Part shown: piece by piece, positions 62,759 through 64,000 of the stretch | Numbering within the stretch: the stretch's first letter is position 1 | How the letters are laid out: every line of letters begins with the position of its first letter | Assembly: GCF_002192455.1 (NCBI RefSeq) | Contig: NZ_CP021744.1 | Coordinates: 5,303,501-5,367,500, forward strand | From: Streptomyces albireticuli | Lineage (GTDB): Bacteria; Actinomycetota; Actinomycetes; Streptomycetales; Streptomycetaceae | Length of the DNA stretch: 64,000 nt | Reading direction: 5' to 3' | The notes under the pieces: model-generated | The model's database searches: none | Told to the model about the DNA's origin: nothing | Seen by the model: only the letters and a program-made list of their open reading frames with translations | Translations under genes and position numbers: made by a program

Positions 62759-64000
62759 TCAGACCGAACGGAGCGCGAGGACCACGTTGTGGCCGCCGAA
62801 CCCGAAGGAGTTGTTGATCGCCGCGATGGAGCCCTCGGGGAGCGGGCGGGGCTCGCCGCGGACGACGTCCGCGTCGATGTCCTCGTCCATCTCGTCGATG
62901 TTGATGGTCGGCGGGGCCACCCGGTGGTACAGGGCGAGGACGGTCGCGACCGTCTCGATGCCGCCGGCGCCGCCCAGCAGGTGACCGGTCATCGACTTGG
63001 TCGCGGAGATCGCGACGTGGTCGAGGTCGTCACCGAGGATCTTGCGGAGCGCCTTGACCTCGGCCGCGTCACCCTGCGGGGTGGACGTGGCGTGCGCGTT
63101 GAGGTGGACGACCTCGGACGGCTTGAGGTCCGTTGCGTCCAGCAGGTTCTGGAGGGCGGCGGCGATGCCGCGGCCCGTCGGCTCCGGCTGGGCGATGTGG
63201 TGGCTGTCGGCGGACAGGCCCTGGCCCAGCACCTCGCAGTAGACGCGGGCGCCGCGCCGGGCGGCGTGCTCGGCCGACTCCAGGATGACGACGCCGGCGC
63301 CCTCGCCGAGGACGAAGCCGTCACGGGCCTTGTCGTACGGGCGGGAGGCCTTCTCGGGCTCGTCGTTGTTCTTCGACATCGCCATCATGTTGGCGAAGGC
63401 CACGATGGGGAGGGGGTGGATGGCCGCCTCGGTGCCGCCGGCGACGACCACGTCGGCACGGCCGGTGCGGATCATCTCGACGGCGTAGCCGATCGCCTCG
63501 GCGCCGGACGCGCAGGCGCTGACCGGGGTGTGCACACCCGCCTGGGCGCCCACCTCCAGGCCGACGTTGGCGGACGGGCTGTTGGGCATCAGCATGGGCA
63601 CGGTGTGCGGGGAGACGCGGCGGACGCCCTTCTCCTTGAGCACGTCGTACTGGTCGAGCAGGGTCGTCACACCGCCGATGCCGGAGGCGATGACGGTGCC
63701 GAGGCGCTCGGGCGCGACGGAGGGGTCCTCGCCGGCCTTGGCGGTGTAGCCCGCGTCGGCCCAGGCCTCACGGGCGGCGATCAGCGCGAACTGGGCCGAC
63801 CGGTCCAGCTTGCGGGTGAGCGGGCGGGGCAGGACGTCCTCGGGGTCCACCGCCGCGCGGGCGGCGATGCGGACCGGGAGGTCGGCGAAGCGCTCGCCTT
63901 CGAGGGGGCGCGCGCCGGACCGGCCGGCGAGCATGCCTTCCCAGGTCGATGCGCTGTCGCCACCCAGCGGTGTGGTTGCGCCGATACCGGTGACGACCAC
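62759..64000 (-). CDS. fabF: 3-oxoacyl-ACP synthase II, 5' end off the window
   Basis: At least 413 residues of the condensing enzyme that elongates fatty acids with malonyl-ACP. It has the active-site Cys in VSACASGAEA and the two His in NAHATSTPQGD and KSMTGHLLGGAG, plus the C-terminal NNSFGFGGHN. The first visible residues VVVTGIGATTPLGGD show that a few N-terminal codons and the start lie past the right edge. Last gene of the fabD-fabH-acpP-fabF cluster by analogy with Streptomyces. Confidence 0.95.
   Translation of the reverse strand: MVVTGIGATTPLGGDSASTWEGMLAGRSGARPLEGERFADLPVRIAARAAVDPEDVLPRPLTRKLDRSAQFALIAAREAWADAGYTAKAGEDPSVAPERLGTVIASGIGGVTTLLDQYDVLKEKGVRRVSPHTVPMLMPNSPSANVGLEVGAQAGVHTPVSACASGAEAIGYAVEMIRTGRADVVVAGGTEAAIHPLPIVAFANMMAMSKNNDEPEKASRPYDKARDGFVLGEGAGVVILESAEHAARRGARVYCEVLGQGLSADSHHIAQPEPTGRGIAAALQNLLDATDLKPSEVVHLNAHATSTPQGDAAEVKALRKILGDDLDHVAISATKSMTGHLLGGAGGIETVATVLALYHRVAPPTINIDEMDEDIDADVVRGEPRPLPEGSIAAINNSFGFGGHNVVLALRSV

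Overview
The window is about 64 kb of high-GC chromosomal DNA (strong G/C at third codon positions, many GTG starts, GGAGG-type ribosome binding sites) and is typical of Streptomyces or a close relative. Streptomyces-type markers include hrdA next to dnaG, a Zur-controlled znuABC beside glyS, whiJ/DUF397/ATP-binding remnants, DUF3145 near fabF, DUF6297, DUF5937 and TTCG-loop terminators. I see no biosynthetic gene cluster, prophage or CRISPR array. The one mobile element is an intact IS5-type insertion sequence.

Layout, left to right. (1) 1-3.7 kb: zinc ABC importer (permease, ATPase, lipoprotein) reading left from tandem Zur boxes, next to glyS. (2) 3.8-12.3 kb: a NarL-type two-component pair, then three regulator/effector modules: TetR with an aldo/keto reductase, an MmyB-type HTH protein divergent from a DHA2 exporter, and a MarR protein translationally coupled to a second DHA2 exporter that is frameshifted here. 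Each module has a recognisable inverted- or direct-repeat operator candidate. (3) 12.4-16.6 kb: dusB, a multi-hairpin structured intergenic RNA candidate, and ppdK. (4) 16.6-17.6 kb: a 927-bp gene-free block of repeats and palindromes. (5) 17.6-28.5 kb: a DUF5937 regulator, a sugar ABC transporter, a KimA-like potassium transporter with phased direct repeats upstream, an SDR, a TSUP exporter and a secreted serine protease. (6) 27.4-30.8 kb: a translationally coupled operon (PEP-mutase/isocitrate-lyase family enzyme, small secreted protein, BASS-type transporter) with an IS just upstream. (7) 31-42.9 kb: housekeeping genes: dgt, an FAD reductase, a GNAT protein, dnaG, hrdA, an FGGY kinase, two tRNA-Asn genes, one tRNA(CAT), thioredoxin, a histidine phosphatase and an OsmC protein. 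(8) 43-57.2 kb: a sortase, an ABC/DUF6297 exporter pair, a frameshifted isochorismatase, a MarR-oxidoreductase-Ohr module, EI24, a nitrilase, a pyroglutamyl-peptidase-like protein without the expected Cys, MgtC, an L,D-transpeptidase and a choice-of-anchor A/SpaA surface protein. (9) 57.3-58.4 kb: a decayed whiJ-type locus. (10) 59-64 kb: an SGNH lipoprotein, DUF3145, an ECF sigma operon and fabF running off the right edge.

Cross-cutting observations. A family of GC-rich palindromic intergenic elements recurs at six or more places. Two genes carry single-base deletions in G/C runs, which could be real decay or sequencing error. All functional statements come from reading protein motifs; no database search was run.
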